A DNA stretch of 46,647 nt from an uncultured Lachnospiraceae bacterium (GTDB lineage Bacteria; Bacillota; Clostridia; Lachnospirales; Lachnospiraceae): positions 1 to 46,647 of the forward strand of contig CADABQ010000008.1 in assembly GCA_902786205.1 (NCBI GenBank), given 5' to 3'. The translations under genes were made by a program, and so were the position numbers. Below are positions 26,269-35,454 of the stretch, piece after piece (position 1 is the stretch's first letter; the number at the start of each line of letters is the position of its first letter). The notes under the pieces were generated by a model. That model searched no databases, was not told the origin of the DNA, and saw only the letters and a program-made list of their open reading frames with translations.

Positions 26269-27705
26269 ATGAGAAAAACAAAGATGATATGTACAGCTGG
26301 ACCATCTCTTGATCGTGACGATGAAGTGATGAAACAAATGATGTTAAACGGAATGAACTGCATGAGAACAAACTTCTCTCATGGAGATCATGAAGAACAC
26401 AAAGGTCGTATGGACAAGCTTAAGAAACTTCGTGAAGAAACTGGATTAAATATTCCTTTCCTTTTGGATACAAAGGGACCAGAAATCCGTTTAAAAACAT
26501 TTGAAGATGGTTCTGTAACTTTAGAAAAAGGACAGACATTTACATTTAAAGTTGGAGATATGCCAGGAAATAAGGACTTTGTTTGCCTTTCTTATGAAGG
26601 TTTAGCACATGATGTTAAACCAGGAAATCTTATCTTGATTGATGACGGTAAGGTTGGATTGGATGTTGTTGAAATTAATGGAACAGATGTTGTATGTAAA
26701 GTACAGAATACAGCAAAGATTTCTGATAAGAAGAGTGTTAACGTTCCTAACGTTTCAATTCGTTTACCATATTTAACAGAAAAAGATAAGAGCGATATTA
26801 TTTTTGGTGTTTCTCAGGGTATTGATTTTGTTGCTGCTTCATTTGTTAGAAAGCCAGAAGATGTTACAGCAATTCGTGAGATCTTAAACGCAAATGGCGG
26901 AGAAGATGTTATGATTATTTCTAAGATTGAAAATATGGAAGGTATTGAAAACTTAGATGAGATTATGGAATTATCTGATGGTATCATGGTAGCTCGTGGT
27001 GACCTTGGTGTAGAAGTTCCATATCATTTATTACCATCATATCAGAAGATGATTATTGATAAATGTTATAGAAGTGGTAAATTAGTTGTAACTGCAACAC
27101 AGATGTTAGAGACAATGACAAATAATCCTCGTCCTACAAGAGCAGAGGTTTCTGACGTTGCAAATGCTATTTATGATAATACATGTTGTACAATGTTATC
27201 AGGTGAAACAGCGAATGGTGATTACTCTGCAACAGCTGTCAAGACAATGGCTGAAATTGCTGAAAGTACAGAAAAGTCAATTGATTACAAAGAGTGGTTC
27301 CATCAGCATCAGTTACAGTTAGGAAATGATACAACAGATGCTATTTGTAATGCTGCAATCGGTGCTGCACATAGCTTAGATGCTAAGGCAATCGTTGTTG
27401 TAACAAGATCTGGTAAGACTGCATGGAAATTATCAAGCTATCGTCCAAACTGCCCAATTATTGCTGCAACAGTAAGTGAAAGAGGAGCAAGACAGCTTAA
27501 CTTAGCTTGGGGCGTTGTTCCAATTAAGTCTGAAGAAGTTGATTCTTCTGATAAGTTATTCTCTTATGCTGTAGAAAAAGCTGTTGAAACAGAAGGATTA
27601 GCAGAAGGCGATGTTATTGTTATCGTAGCTGGTGGTTCTTTACAGGAAGGTGCACCTGCAGACATGATTAAGATTAAAACAATTACAAAAAGTGATTTAA
27701 AATAA
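26269..27705 (+). CDS. pyk: Pyruvate kinase
   Basis: Transfers phosphate from phosphoenolpyruvate to ADP, the last ATP-yielding step of glycolysis. The 478-aa protein begins RKTKMICTAGPS. It has the substrate/metal loops MRTNFSHGDHEEH and LLDTKGPEIRLK, the catalytic-lysine segment ISKIENMEGIENLDEI, ARGDLGVEV, and the nucleotide-site motif NPRPTRAEVSDVANAIYD. A C-terminal allosteric domain starts around residue 355. It lacks the extra PEP-utiliser domain found in the longer Bacillus enzyme. Its codons and surroundings look like those of a highly expressed gene. It is monocistronic, preceded by the C-rich RNA and closed by a terminator. Confidence 0.97.
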   Translation: MRKTKMICTAGPSLDRDDEVMKQMMLNGMNCMRTNFSHGDHEEHKGRMDKLKKLREETGLNIPFLLDTKGPEIRLKTFEDGSVTLEKGQTFTFKVGDMPGNKDFVCLSYEGLAHDVKPGNLILIDDGKVGLDVVEINGTDVVCKVQNTAKISDKKSVNVPNVSIRLPYLTEKDKSDIIFGVSQGIDFVAASFVRKPEDVTAIREILNANGGEDVMIISKIENMEGIENLDEIMELSDGIMVARGDLGVEVPYHLLPSYQKMIIDKCYRSGKLVVTATQMLETMTNNPRPTRAEVSDVANAIYDNTCCTMLSGETANGDYSATAVKTMAEIAESTEKSIDYKEWFHQHQLQLGNDTTDAICNAAIGAAHSLDAKAIVVVTRSGKTAWKLSSYRPNCPIIAATVSERGARQLNLAWGVVPIKSEEVDSSDKLFSYAVEKAVETEGLAEGDVIVIVAGGSLQEGAPADMIKIKTITKSDLK

Positions 27706-27733
27706 TTCTTTGCAAAGAATAATAGAATAGAAG

Positions 27734-27770
27734 AATACGGGCATCATGCATACATGATGTCCGTATTTCT
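27734..27770 (+). terminator. pyk terminator
   Basis: A 15-bp stem AATACGGGCATCATG / CATGATGTCCGTATT (one G-U pair, 4-nt loop). The trailing T-run is short (TTTCT). Confidence 0.7.
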
Positions 27771-27797
27771 ATGTCTAAAAGATAGGAGGGCATAATT

Positions 27798-29387
27798 GTG
27801 GCTGATATGAAACAGGAAATTGAAAAGAGAAGGACGTTTGCGATTATTTCCCATCCGGATGCCGGAAAAACAACATTGACAGAAAAATTTCTGTTATATG
27901 GAGGAGCGATTAATCTTGCTGGTTCGGTAAAAGGGAGAAAAACTGCGAAACATGCGGTTTCTGATTGGATGGAAATTGAAAAAGAAAGAGGAATTTCTGT
28001 TACATCCTCTGTTTTACAGTTTAACTATGATGGATATTGCATTAACATCTTGGATACACCAGGACATCAGGACTTTTCGGAAGATACGTATCGTACTTTA
28101 ATGGCAGCTGATTCGGCAGTAATGGTAATTGATGGTTCAAAAGGTGTAGAGGCACAGACGATTAAATTATTTAAAGTATGTGTTATGCGTGGTATTCCTA
28201 TTTTTACCTTTATCAATAAAATGGATAGAGAAACAAACGATCCTTTTGATTTGATTGACGAAATTGAAAATGTTCTTGGAATTCATACTTGTCCTATCAA
28301 TTGGCCGATTGGTTCCGGAAAAAATTTCAAAGGTGTTTATGATAGACAAACAAAAACCATTTCTCGATTTACAGCTGCTAATAATGGACAAAAAGAAGTA
28401 GAGACGGTGCAGGTTGCATTGGGTGATCCAGGAGTAGATGAATTGATTGGAAGTGTCAATCATGAAACATTAATGGAAGAAATTGAATTGTTAGATGGAG
28501 CAAGTGATGAGTTGGATATGGATAAGGTTAGTCGAGGAAAACTCTCACCTGTATTTTTTGGTTCGGCACTGACTAATTTTGGTGTGCAGACATTCTTGGA
28601 GCATTTCTTAAAGATGACAACATCGCCATTACCAAGAAAATCTTTGGAGGGTGATGTCAATCCATTTAGTGAAGATTTTTCGGCATTTGTTTTTAAGATT
28701 CAGGCGAATATGAACAAGGCGCATCGAGATCGAATTGCATTTATGCGAATTTGCTCGGGTAAGTTTGAGGCAGGCATGGAAGTGTACCATACACAAGGTG
28801 GAAAAAAAATCCGATTGTCACAACCACAACAAATGATGGCCCAGGAACGAAAACATGTGGAAGAAGCCTATGCAGGAGATATTATTGGTGTCTTTGATCC
28901 TGGTATCTTTTCGATTGGTGATACCTTATGTCAGGTTGGAAAGAAAATTCAATATGAAGGAATTCCAACCTTTGCACCAGAACATTTTGCAAAGGTACGT
29001 CAGGTAGACACAATGAAACGAAAACAATTTATCAAAGGAATTGAACAGATTGCCCAGGAGGGTGCGATCCAGATTTTCCAAGAGTTTAATACAGGCATGG
29101 AAGAAATTATTGTTGGTGTTGTCGGGGTACTACAATTTGATGTTTTAAAGTATCGTTTGGAAAATGAATATAACGTAGAAATTCGTATGGAACCGTTACC
29201 ATATGAGCATATTCGTTGGATAAAGAATGAAGAAATTGATGTATCTTCTCTAAGTGTAACATCTGATACGAAGAAAATTAAGGATTTGAAAGGAAATCCG
29301 TTGTTAATATTTACACATCCATGGAGTGTAAATACGGTATTGGATCGTAATCCGGATTTACAATTAAGTGAATTTGGTAATATATAA
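27798..29387 (+). CDS. prfC: Peptide chain release factor 3 (GTG start)
   Basis: A GTPase that recycles RF1/RF2 from the ribosome after peptide release. The 529-aa product has G1 SHPDAGKTTLTEK, G3 DTPGHQDFSEDTYRTL and G4 FINKMDRE. The downstream domains are typical of RF3 rather than EF-G, including FVFKIQANMNKAHRDRIAFMR. It starts with GTG, 7 nt after TAGGAGGG; an ATG three codons later has no better site. It stands alone between two terminators. Confidence 0.96.
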   Translation: MADMKQEIEKRRTFAIISHPDAGKTTLTEKFLLYGGAINLAGSVKGRKTAKHAVSDWMEIEKERGISVTSSVLQFNYDGYCINILDTPGHQDFSEDTYRTLMAADSAVMVIDGSKGVEAQTIKLFKVCVMRGIPIFTFINKMDRETNDPFDLIDEIENVLGIHTCPINWPIGSGKNFKGVYDRQTKTISRFTAANNGQKEVETVQVALGDPGVDELIGSVNHETLMEEIELLDGASDELDMDKVSRGKLSPVFFGSALTNFGVQTFLEHFLKMTTSPLPRKSLEGDVNPFSEDFSAFVFKIQANMNKAHRDRIAFMRICSGKFEAGMEVYHTQGGKKIRLSQPQQMMAQERKHVEEAYAGDIIGVFDPGIFSIGDTLCQVGKKIQYEGIPTFAPEHFAKVRQVDTMKRKQFIKGIEQIAQEGAIQIFQEFNTGMEEIIVGVVGVLQFDVLKYRLENEYNVEIRMEPLPYEHIRWIKNEEIDVSSLSVTSDTKKIKDLKGNPLLIFTHPWSVNTVLDRNPDLQLSEFGNI

Positions 29388-29401
29388 AATAGATTTAAGT
29401 T

Positions 29402-29432
29402 GAGAGGGTTAAAAAGGACCCTCTCTTTGTTG
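29402..29432 (+). terminator. prfC terminator
   Basis: Stem GAGAGGGT / ACCCTCTC with an 8-nt loop, then TTTGTTGT. The following 29433-29633 contains a small AGTTACA / TGTAACT hairpin but no recognised gene. Confidence 0.7.
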
Positions 29433-29633
29433 TAAAGAATAGTGCAATATATTCCTATTTTCATTATACAATCGCAATGTTGATTTCAACCAACTGTAAA
29501 TCCCCATTCTTGTTATCCTTAGTTACATAAGCGTGTAACTCTATGTAGAAATGTCCGTAAAGCTGATAAAATAGAGCTTTGCGAACATATGATAAAATAT
29601 AAAAGTTAATCAAAATTTATAATAAATTTTTAT

Positions 29634-29663
29634 AAAAAAAGAACGCCCACACCTTGGCGTTCT
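29634..29663 (-). terminator. rpsT terminator
   Basis: Stem AGAACGCC / GGCGTTCT with an 8-nt loop. On the minus strand it is followed by seven or more T, and on the plus strand by CTTTTT, so it may work in both directions. Confidence 0.8.
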
Positions 29664-29713
29664 CTTTTTGGTAATTGCAGCATAATTACCATATAAAACT
29701 TCGTTTATTATAA

Positions 29714-29977
29714 TTAAGCAAGCTTATTTACAGCAAGTGTTAAACGAGAAATTTTTCTTGAAGCGTTTTTCTTGTGATAGATACCCTTGCTTCCAGCCTT
29801 ATCAATTTCAATAGTTGCTTCCTTTAGTGCAGCAGTTGCAGCAGCCTTATCTTTAGCGTCAATTGCAACATACACTTTCTTGATAGCAGTCTTAACTTTT
29901 GATCTGATAGCTTTATTTCTTGCAGTTTTTGTTTCGATTACTTTAATTCTCTTTTTTGCAGATTTGATGTTAGCCAA
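29714..29977 (-). CDS. rpsT: 30S ribosomal protein S20 (TTG start)
   Basis: An 87-aa basic primary-binding protein of 16S rRNA. The sequence ANIKSAKKRIKVIETKTARNKAIRS is typical of S20, and the rest is helical (AIDAKDKAAATAALKEAT) with GIYHKKNASRKISRL near the end. The start codon is TTG, 9 nt after GGAGG (29987-29991 on the plus strand). E. coli rpsT also starts with a non-ATG codon linked to autoregulation. It is a monocistronic minus-strand gene with its own promoter, overlapping the upstream region of gpr. Confidence 0.97.
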   Translation of the reverse strand: MANIKSAKKRIKVIETKTARNKAIRSKVKTAIKKVYVAIDAKDKAAATAALKEATIEIDKAGSKGIYHKKNASRKISRLTLAVNKLA

Positions 29978-30022
29978 TTTCCTACACCTCCAAATATATT
30001 ATCATTAATCTTTGTCTTATGT

Positions 30023-30061
30023 TCTGTCAGTAGGCCGGACACGGACGACTACTGAAACAGA
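30023..30061 (-). promoter_or_regulatory. rpsT leader hairpin
   Basis: Minus-strand TCTGT..CAGTAG pairs with CTACTG..ACAGA (2-nt bulge) around a GC-rich loop, at the very 5' end of the predicted rpsT transcript and about 30 nt before its ribosome site. It could be an autoregulatory S20 site; no direct evidence. Confidence 0.4.
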
Positions 30062-30068
30062 CTATATT

Positions 30069-30097
30069 ATTGTAGTATATAATGGTCATAATGTCAA
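30069..30097 (-). promoter_or_regulatory. rpsT promoter
   Basis: On the minus strand TTGACA, a 17-bp spacer and TACAAT. Predicted start near 30062. Confidence 0.7.
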
Positions 30098-30162
30098 GAA
30101 AATTTGTAGACCTGTATAAAGAATTAGTATTAGGAAATACTAGTTTGGAGGTGATGAAAAAA

Positions 30163-31041
30163 ATGAAAAGAACTGATTTAGCGTTGGAAGCCAAAGAGGC
30201 AATAGAGGATGAGGGAGAAATTCAGGGAGTTGTTTTAGAAAAAAAAGAAGAGGATGGGATTACATTATCCACATTAGAAATCCTTTCTGATGAGGGAAGT
30301 AAAAAGATAGGAAAAAGGAAGGGGACCTATATTACCATAGAAATGGAAACGGAAAAAGATGAAAATATAATCGCTGAATTAGTAAGGCAGTTGGAACGGT
30401 TAGTCAAAGAGAAAAGAGAAAATTTCTTTGTTTTGGGATTGGGAAATCGTGAAATTACGCCAGATGCTTTGGGACCATTGACAGTGGACAAAGTGATAGC
30501 TACTAGACATTTGGTAAGAGAATTTGGCATAAAAATGAAGGAAAAATATAAATTATTGGAAGTACAAGCATTAGCACCAGGGGTAATGGCGCAGACTGGA
30601 ATCGAGATACAGGAAATTGTAAGAGGAGTTGTGGAAAAGACAAAGCCGGATGTTGTATTAGTAATAGATGCTTTGGCTGCAAGAAGTATACACAGGTTGG
30701 GAAAAACCATTCAATTGACAGATACCGGTATAAGTCCGGGAGCAGGGGTTGGAAATAATCGAAAGGAATTAAATCAATCTACACTTGGGGTTGAAGTAAT
30801 AGCAATTGGTGTGCCTACTGTTGTGGATGCGGAGACAATCGTAGAGGATTATATGGAAGTTGGCCTGGAAAAGAGTAGTTTAACGATGCAGGAAAAGGAA
30901 CAATTTATGTGCCAATTTAAAAATGAGAAAATGAAAGGAATGTTCATGACGGGACAGGATGTGGATCAAAGAGTAAAACGAATGAGTAAGATAATTTCGA
31001 TGGCACTCAACGAATTTACAGGAGCATATATTTTAGAATAA
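30163..31041 (+). CDS. gpr: Germination protease GPR
   Basis: Aspartic-type endopeptidase, unique to spore formers, that degrades small acid-soluble spore proteins during germination; it is made as a zymogen in the forespore. The peptide MKRTDLALEAKE resembles the self-cleavage site. The core has GLGNREITPDALGP, EVQALAPGVMAQTG, VIDALAARS, TDTGISPGAGVGN and IGVPTVVDAETIV, all diagnostic. A full-length ribosome site GGAGGTGA at 30147-30154 favours the ATG at 30163 (292 aa) over in-frame starts at 30154 or further upstream. The propeptide would be unusually short with this start. spoIIP follows after 61 bp, the same order as in Bacillus. Confidence 0.94.
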   Translation: MKRTDLALEAKEAIEDEGEIQGVVLEKKEEDGITLSTLEILSDEGSKKIGKRKGTYITIEMETEKDENIIAELVRQLERLVKEKRENFFVLGLGNREITPDALGPLTVDKVIATRHLVREFGIKMKEKYKLLEVQALAPGVMAQTGIEIQEIVRGVVEKTKPDVVLVIDALAARSIHRLGKTIQLTDTGISPGAGVGNNRKELNQSTLGVEVIAIGVPTVVDAETIVEDYMEVGLEKSSLTMQEKEQFMCQFKNEKMKGMFMTGQDVDQRVKRMSKIISMALNEFTGAYILE

Positions 31042-31102
31042 AATAAGTTTAGGGGGTATATTTTACATTAAGAAAAAATAGAATAAACAAAGGGGAGATA
31101 AG

Positions 31103-32275
31103 ATGAAGAAAAAATACCGTTGTTTATTTTATGTGTTAATAATAGTGATTGTTTTTGGGACAAGTCAGAGTAGTAATATTAAAAAATCTATATTTCATAT
31201 ATGGGGACAGGTACAGGATTGCTTTTTCGGAGAAATTACATGGATAAGTTTAGGTGAGAAAAGAGTATTATTGGGAAACTTGGAAGAAAGCCCAGCATTT
31301 TCCTATCTATTGTGTCGTGGAGGTGGAGTAAATGCATGGAAACAGAAACAATGGAAGGAGAAGAAAAAACAGAAAGCTACACTACGCTTAGTGGAAGATG
31401 AAAATAGTAAAATGCGTGCAGAAGAAGAAAAGTTTTTAGAAAGAGTAGGGAGTGATTTGAATAAAAAACATAATATACAACAAGAAAATAGCAAAAAGGA
31501 AAAAACGGATCAGTTAGTGCAACAATTAAGAAAAAATAAAAATACAAATTTTTTGTTGCAACAATTTTATATTGTAGATGCTACGACTAGTGTGGATAAA
31601 AGTGTTTTTCAAGTAGAAAAAATGCTAAATAAAAATTATGCAATAAAGAAAACAAAAGAACCCCAAATTTTGATTTTTCATACACACGGGGGAACCGAAT
31701 ATTTTGGGAAGGAGACAGGGAAAAATTCTATTATTGAAGTAGGAGAAAAATTGAAAGAAGAACTAGAAGAAAAATATGGTTTTACTGTATTACATGATAA
31801 AACAAAATATGACCAGATTAATGGAAAAATGGATCGAAATAAAGCATATACAAAAGCCCTAGATGGCGTAAAAGAAATTATGGATCAAAATAAATCTATT
31901 GAAGTTTTGATTGATTTACATCGAGATGCAGGTAGTAATAATGAAAAAAGAATCACGAAAATAGATGGAAAAACGGTGGCGCAATTCATGATTTTTAATG
32001 GATTAAGTAGAAATAGAAGAGGAGAAATTGCATATTTACATAATGATAATTTACAGGATAATCTTGCGTTTGGGCTTCAGGTAAAATTACGTGCCATGGA
32101 ACGATACCCCAATTTAACAATAAAGAATTATTTAAAAGGGTATCGTTATAATATGCATTTGTGTAAACGATTTTTGTTGATAGAATTGGGAAATCAAAAT
32201 AATACGATGAAAGAGGCGAAAAATACTATGTCCTATTTAGCAGAAATATTAAATGATGTATTAACAAATAAATAG
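31103..32275 (+). CDS. spoIIP: Stage II sporulation protein P (SpoIIP)
   Basis: A cell-wall amidase/endopeptidase that, with SpoIID and SpoIIM, thins septal peptidoglycan and drives forespore engulfment. The 390-aa protein has an N-terminal membrane helix (about 5-22) and a Lys/Glu-rich, likely coiled-coil spacer to about residue 190. The catalytic domain has the metal-site motif IFHTHGGTEYF, IDLHRDAG and a late glutamate in LIELGN. The start follows AAAGGGGAG. It is probably cotranscribed with gpr. In Bacillus the following genes are yqxA and lepA; here the cluster ends after spoIIP. Confidence 0.94.
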   Translation: MKKKYRCLFYVLIIVIVFGTSQSSNIKKSIFHIWGQVQDCFFGEITWISLGEKRVLLGNLEESPAFSYLLCRGGGVNAWKQKQWKEKKKQKATLRLVEDENSKMRAEEEKFLERVGSDLNKKHNIQQENSKKEKTDQLVQQLRKNKNTNFLLQQFYIVDATTSVDKSVFQVEKMLNKNYAIKKTKEPQILIFHTHGGTEYFGKETGKNSIIEVGEKLKEELEEKYGFTVLHDKTKYDQINGKMDRNKAYTKALDGVKEIMDQNKSIEVLIDLHRDAGSNNEKRITKIDGKTVAQFMIFNGLSRNRRGEIAYLHNDNLQDNLAFGLQVKLRAMERYPNLTIKNYLKGYRYNMHLCKRFLLIELGNQNNTMKEAKNTMSYLAEILNDVLTNK

Positions 32276-32326
32276 GAAAAGCAGGGTTGGAAAGTTGTAA
32301 ATATTATAAGGAAATATATATATTTT

Positions 32327-32360
32327 GGCATTTTATGAATGTCTCCGACTGAACGGTTAC
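32327..32360 (-). repeat. Decayed end of the IS66-like MITE
   Basis: Read on the minus strand this is GTAACCGTTCAGTCGGAGAC followed by ATTCATAAAATGCC. It is a diverged copy of the left end of the element at 46549 (GTAACAGTTCAGCCGGGTAC, then ATTCATAAAGTGCC). Confidence 0.65.
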
Positions 32361-32389
32361 AGTAATTTACAAATCTTTTTATATGAATA

Positions 32390-32418
32390 TTGAAAAAATA
32401 GGACTTATGTGCTATTCT
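32390..32418 (+). promoter_or_regulatory. Probable promoter of the fibro-slime protein gene
   Basis: TTGAAA, a 17-bp spacer and TATTCT, 30 bp downstream of the decayed MITE end and 50 bp before the start codon. Confidence 0.5.
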
Positions 32419-32468
32419 ATAAGGGAAACGAACTAATGTAGGGTATGATAAAAAGGAGGAGAAGTGCG

Positions 32469-35171
32469 ATGAAAACAGTATCGATTAAGGTTAAAAAATC
32501 ACCAATGAAGATGTTAGCCTTTGTACTTTCATTGGCATTGTTGGTGACATCCATAAGTGGTGTAGGATTGGCATTAGCTACAGATAGTACTGCACAGTCA
32601 GATGGAGTTGTCAGCACAAAAAAATTGTCTACGGTGGTTAATCCGGACACAAATGAGGAAATGTTTGTAGTAAAATCTACATTTTATGATTATTACTCAG
32701 ACAGTCAGGTAGAAAATGCAAAAGGAAATGTACCAGGGGCAATTGATGACGGTGTATATGGTACGGATAACCGTGCTACAAACAATTCATTTGTAAAATT
32801 TAATAATGTATTGTTTGACAAATATAAGTATGGAAATTCAGCAGTAAGTAACCGTTATCCATTATATTGTGGTTTGTTTTTTGGAGATCAGAATAGCGAT
32901 GTAAATGGTGGTTTCTATTACAAAAAATCAGACAGTAGCAACATGGAAAAGAATTTCTGGCTTGGTGCAAACTCTTCACAAAAGGGTGGTGGAAAGCTTG
33001 GATTATATGCAAAGGTGAATGCGGCTACACAAGGTTTGGTAGACAGCACATTAAATGCGAAGGGTGATGTAACACAGGCAAACGGTGCAGAAGTATTACC
33101 ATATTTTAGTAAAAGCTTTTTGACAGGGACCACACATAAAAACTCAAAACTTGCTTTGGGTTCTGTAACAGAAAATGTATCGTTCCCCTTCCGTACAGTG
33201 GAAAAAGATGGTGTAAAAACATATGAGTTTGACAGTAAATACGATACAGTACATATGACAAGTAATGGACAGTTAGAGTATTTAGGATATAATAAAACAT
33301 ATAATAAAAATGTTCAGGTATTAGATCAGAAATGTGATGATGGAGATGGTTGTAAACCAGGATTTTTCCCATATAACACAGCAGCAGATGGAGATTCAAC
33401 CAGATTAAATTATGGATTTGGTGTGAAATTGGAGATTCCATTTAACATGACAAGTGATGGAAAGATTAATGGACAGGATATTGTATTTAATTTTTCTGGT
33501 GATGATGATGTATGGGTATTCATTGATGGATATTTAGCATTAGATATTGGTGGAGCACATGGAGAAGTAACGGGAAGTATTAATTTTAAAGATCAATATG
33601 CGACGGTAAGTGGTGTAAAGGATAATAGCGATGCATTTGCACAAAGAAATCATTGGTATGTAACAGACGAGAAGATCAAAAAAGATGTTAAAAAGAATTT
33701 CTCAAGTGAATTGATTAAGTCTTTAGAGAATACAAATTCTTCTCATACATTAACTATGTTCTATATGGAAAGAGGAAAGATTGAATCTAACATGAAAGTA
33801 AACTTCAATCTTCCACAGCCAAATAGCTTAACCTTAACAAATAAAGTAGATATCAGTAATGTAAATGATGCTTTGAAACCAGCAACAAAAGAGCAAACAC
33901 AAAAAGATATTTTTAGTTACAATGTAAATGATAATGATATGGACAAGAAGGACACTCCATTATTAAAGGATGCAGAGCAGACAAAGTATACAGATCAGTT
34001 TACTACAGGAGATACACTTGATATTACAGAAACAGGTCTTACAAATGATGGAAGAATTCTAAAAGACTTATATACTACATCATGGGATTTAAATGATGAA
34101 AATGAACAAATTAGTAACAGCAAGGATAGAGATGACTATGTGACATCGGATGACAGAAGTAAAAAAGATGGTACATTCTTATTCTTAAATCAAAGTGAGG
34201 CGCCTACAACAAATCTTACAGTAAATTATTATAATAAGGTTCTGATTGGAGATTTAGTAATTGGAAAAGATCTTACAAGTGATGAAAAGTATGAGAACCA
34301 GGAATTTAATTTCCATGTAACATTTAGTGATGTATTTGGTGGTTCCTCTAAGGCAGAAGCATATGACGGTGAGTATTATGTAACAAAGAAAGATGGAACA
34401 ACAGAGAAGAAAACAACAAAGAATGGAAATATTACATTAAAGGCACACGAAGCAGCAACTATTAAAGGTATTCCAGTACAAACAAAATATGAGGTAAAAG
34501 AAGTTGCAGATGAAACTGGAAAATATGTGCTTTCAACAGTAAATAAATACAATGATACATATACGGAAAAGGTTGCAGCTGGAACAATTGCACAGGATAG
34601 AGAAAAGAACTATTTTACTTTTGTAAATGAAAGAGTAGAAGAGCCAACACCAGAACCAACAAAAGAGCCAACATTGGCACCAACATCTGGACCTGCTATT
34701 ACACCGGAACCAACAAAGGAACCGACACCAGAACCAACAAAGGTGCCAACGCCGGAACCAACGCTTATTCCAACAGTTGTTCCAACAAAGGTGCCAACGC
34801 CAGAACCAACAAAAGAGCCGACACCAGAACCAATCACTCCAGATGATGTGAAAACACCGGAACCAACAAAGGTGCCAACACCAGAACCAACGGAAGAGCC
34901 AACAGCGGAACCTACGACAGAACCGACAGAGACTCCTGAGGTGATTGAGGATGAGCCGGAAGTACCAAATCCACCAGTAAAAACAACACCGAAACCAACA
35001 CCGAAACCAACAAAGGTACCAGTAAAAGAAGTTGAACCAGATATTCCTTCTTCTACACCAAAAACAGGAGATCGTACAAACTTATTCTTCTGGTTGATGA
35101 GTGTTGTTATTTCAGCGGGTGCTGTGGTATTAACAGGAAAAGATATTTTCTTTAAGAAAAAAGAGAAATAA
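32469..35171 (+). CDS. Wall-anchored fibro-slime domain surface protein
   Basis: A 900-aa secreted protein, starting at the ATG 8 nt after AAAAGGAGGAG. Residues 1-37 are a signal peptide (positive start, hydrophobic core, GVGLALA-T cleavage region). Residues 60-450 resemble a fibro-slime/PA14-like domain, with NFSGDDDVWVFIDGYLALDIGGAHGEV as its hallmark. A pilin-like Cna-B/DUF5979-type domain follows (GDLVIGKDLTSDEKYENQEFNFHVTF). Then comes a stalk of about 110 residues of TPEPTKEP-type repeats, a sortase motif TPKTGD, a membrane helix and a KKKEK tail. The ligand is unknown; adhesion or matrix formation is inferred. It is monocistronic, with its own promoter and a strong terminator. Confidence 0.88.
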   Translation: MKTVSIKVKKSPMKMLAFVLSLALLVTSISGVGLALATDSTAQSDGVVSTKKLSTVVNPDTNEEMFVVKSTFYDYYSDSQVENAKGNVPGAIDDGVYGTDNRATNNSFVKFNNVLFDKYKYGNSAVSNRYPLYCGLFFGDQNSDVNGGFYYKKSDSSNMEKNFWLGANSSQKGGGKLGLYAKVNAATQGLVDSTLNAKGDVTQANGAEVLPYFSKSFLTGTTHKNSKLALGSVTENVSFPFRTVEKDGVKTYEFDSKYDTVHMTSNGQLEYLGYNKTYNKNVQVLDQKCDDGDGCKPGFFPYNTAADGDSTRLNYGFGVKLEIPFNMTSDGKINGQDIVFNFSGDDDVWVFIDGYLALDIGGAHGEVTGSINFKDQYATVSGVKDNSDAFAQRNHWYVTDEKIKKDVKKNFSSELIKSLENTNSSHTLTMFYMERGKIESNMKVNFNLPQPNSLTLTNKVDISNVNDALKPATKEQTQKDIFSYNVNDNDMDKKDTPLLKDAEQTKYTDQFTTGDTLDITETGLTNDGRILKDLYTTSWDLNDENEQISNSKDRDDYVTSDDRSKKDGTFLFLNQSEAPTTNLTVNYYNKVLIGDLVIGKDLTSDEKYENQEFNFHVTFSDVFGGSSKAEAYDGEYYVTKKDGTTEKKTTKNGNITLKAHEAATIKGIPVQTKYEVKEVADETGKYVLSTVNKYNDTYTEKVAAGTIAQDREKNYFTFVNERVEEPTPEPTKEPTLAPTSGPAITPEPTKEPTPEPTKVPTPEPTLIPTVVPTKVPTPEPTKEPTPEPITPDDVKTPEPTKVPTPEPTEEPTAEPTTEPTETPEVIEDEPEVPNPPVKTTPKPTPKPTKVPVKEVEPDIPSSTPKTGDRTNLFFWLMSVVISAGAVVLTGKDIFFKKKEK

Positions 35172-35232
35172 GAAATAGAACAAATTCTTTAAGTTTGCAT
35201 TATAAATAAAGAAAGTGCAATCTGACATGATA

Positions 35233-35281
35233 CCTCTTAAGTAGATTAGGCAAATAACCAAATCTACTTAAGGGGTTTTTT
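35233..35281 (+). terminator. Intrinsic terminator
   Basis: A 15-bp stem CCTCTTAAGTAGATT / AATCTACTTAAGGGG (one G-U pair) with a 13-nt loop, then T6. Confidence 0.85.
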
Positions 35282-35309
35282 ATTCTATTTTGGTTCACTT
35301 TGTTTTGTT

Positions 35310-35340
35310 ATAGTCGGTAACGGCGTCATAGGATAAATGT
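35310..35340 (+). repeat. Short dispersed repeat, copy 2
   Basis: A 31-bp match (24 of 31 by eye) to 2446-2476; both copies lie in long intergenic regions. Confidence 0.45.
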
Positions 35341-35416
35341 CATCAATTGCTGCAGTTCACATATCTGTAAATTGTAACCCACAAAATATGAAGAAAAAGA
35401 ATAAACATGCAATTTC

Positions 35417-35445
35417 TTGTAATAAGAGCTAGAAGAGTGTATAAT
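35417..35445 (+). promoter_or_regulatory. Promoter upstream of the flagellar rod operon
   Basis: TTGTAA, a 17-bp spacer and TATAAT; start near 35452. It is a vegetative-type promoter; no sigma-D (TAAA..GCCGATAA) signature was seen. The leader to the first flagellar gene is about 215 nt. Confidence 0.55.
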
Positions 35446-35454
35446 AAAAGTAGT

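Noticed and set aside
30082..30162. N-terminal extension of gpr (MVIMSRKFVDLYKELV...)
   Set aside because: There is no ribosome site before it, its first codons lie in the rpsT/gpr promoter region, and a full GGAGGTGA site sits just before the later ATG.
34610..34837. Minus-strand frame rich in VGSFVGSGVG repeats
   Set aside because: Antisense image of the TPEPTKEP stalk repeats of the surface protein.
34640..35030. Direct repeats resembling a CRISPR or tandem array
   Set aside because: The repeats are in-frame codons for Pro/Thr/Glu/Lys, irregular in length, with no spacers.
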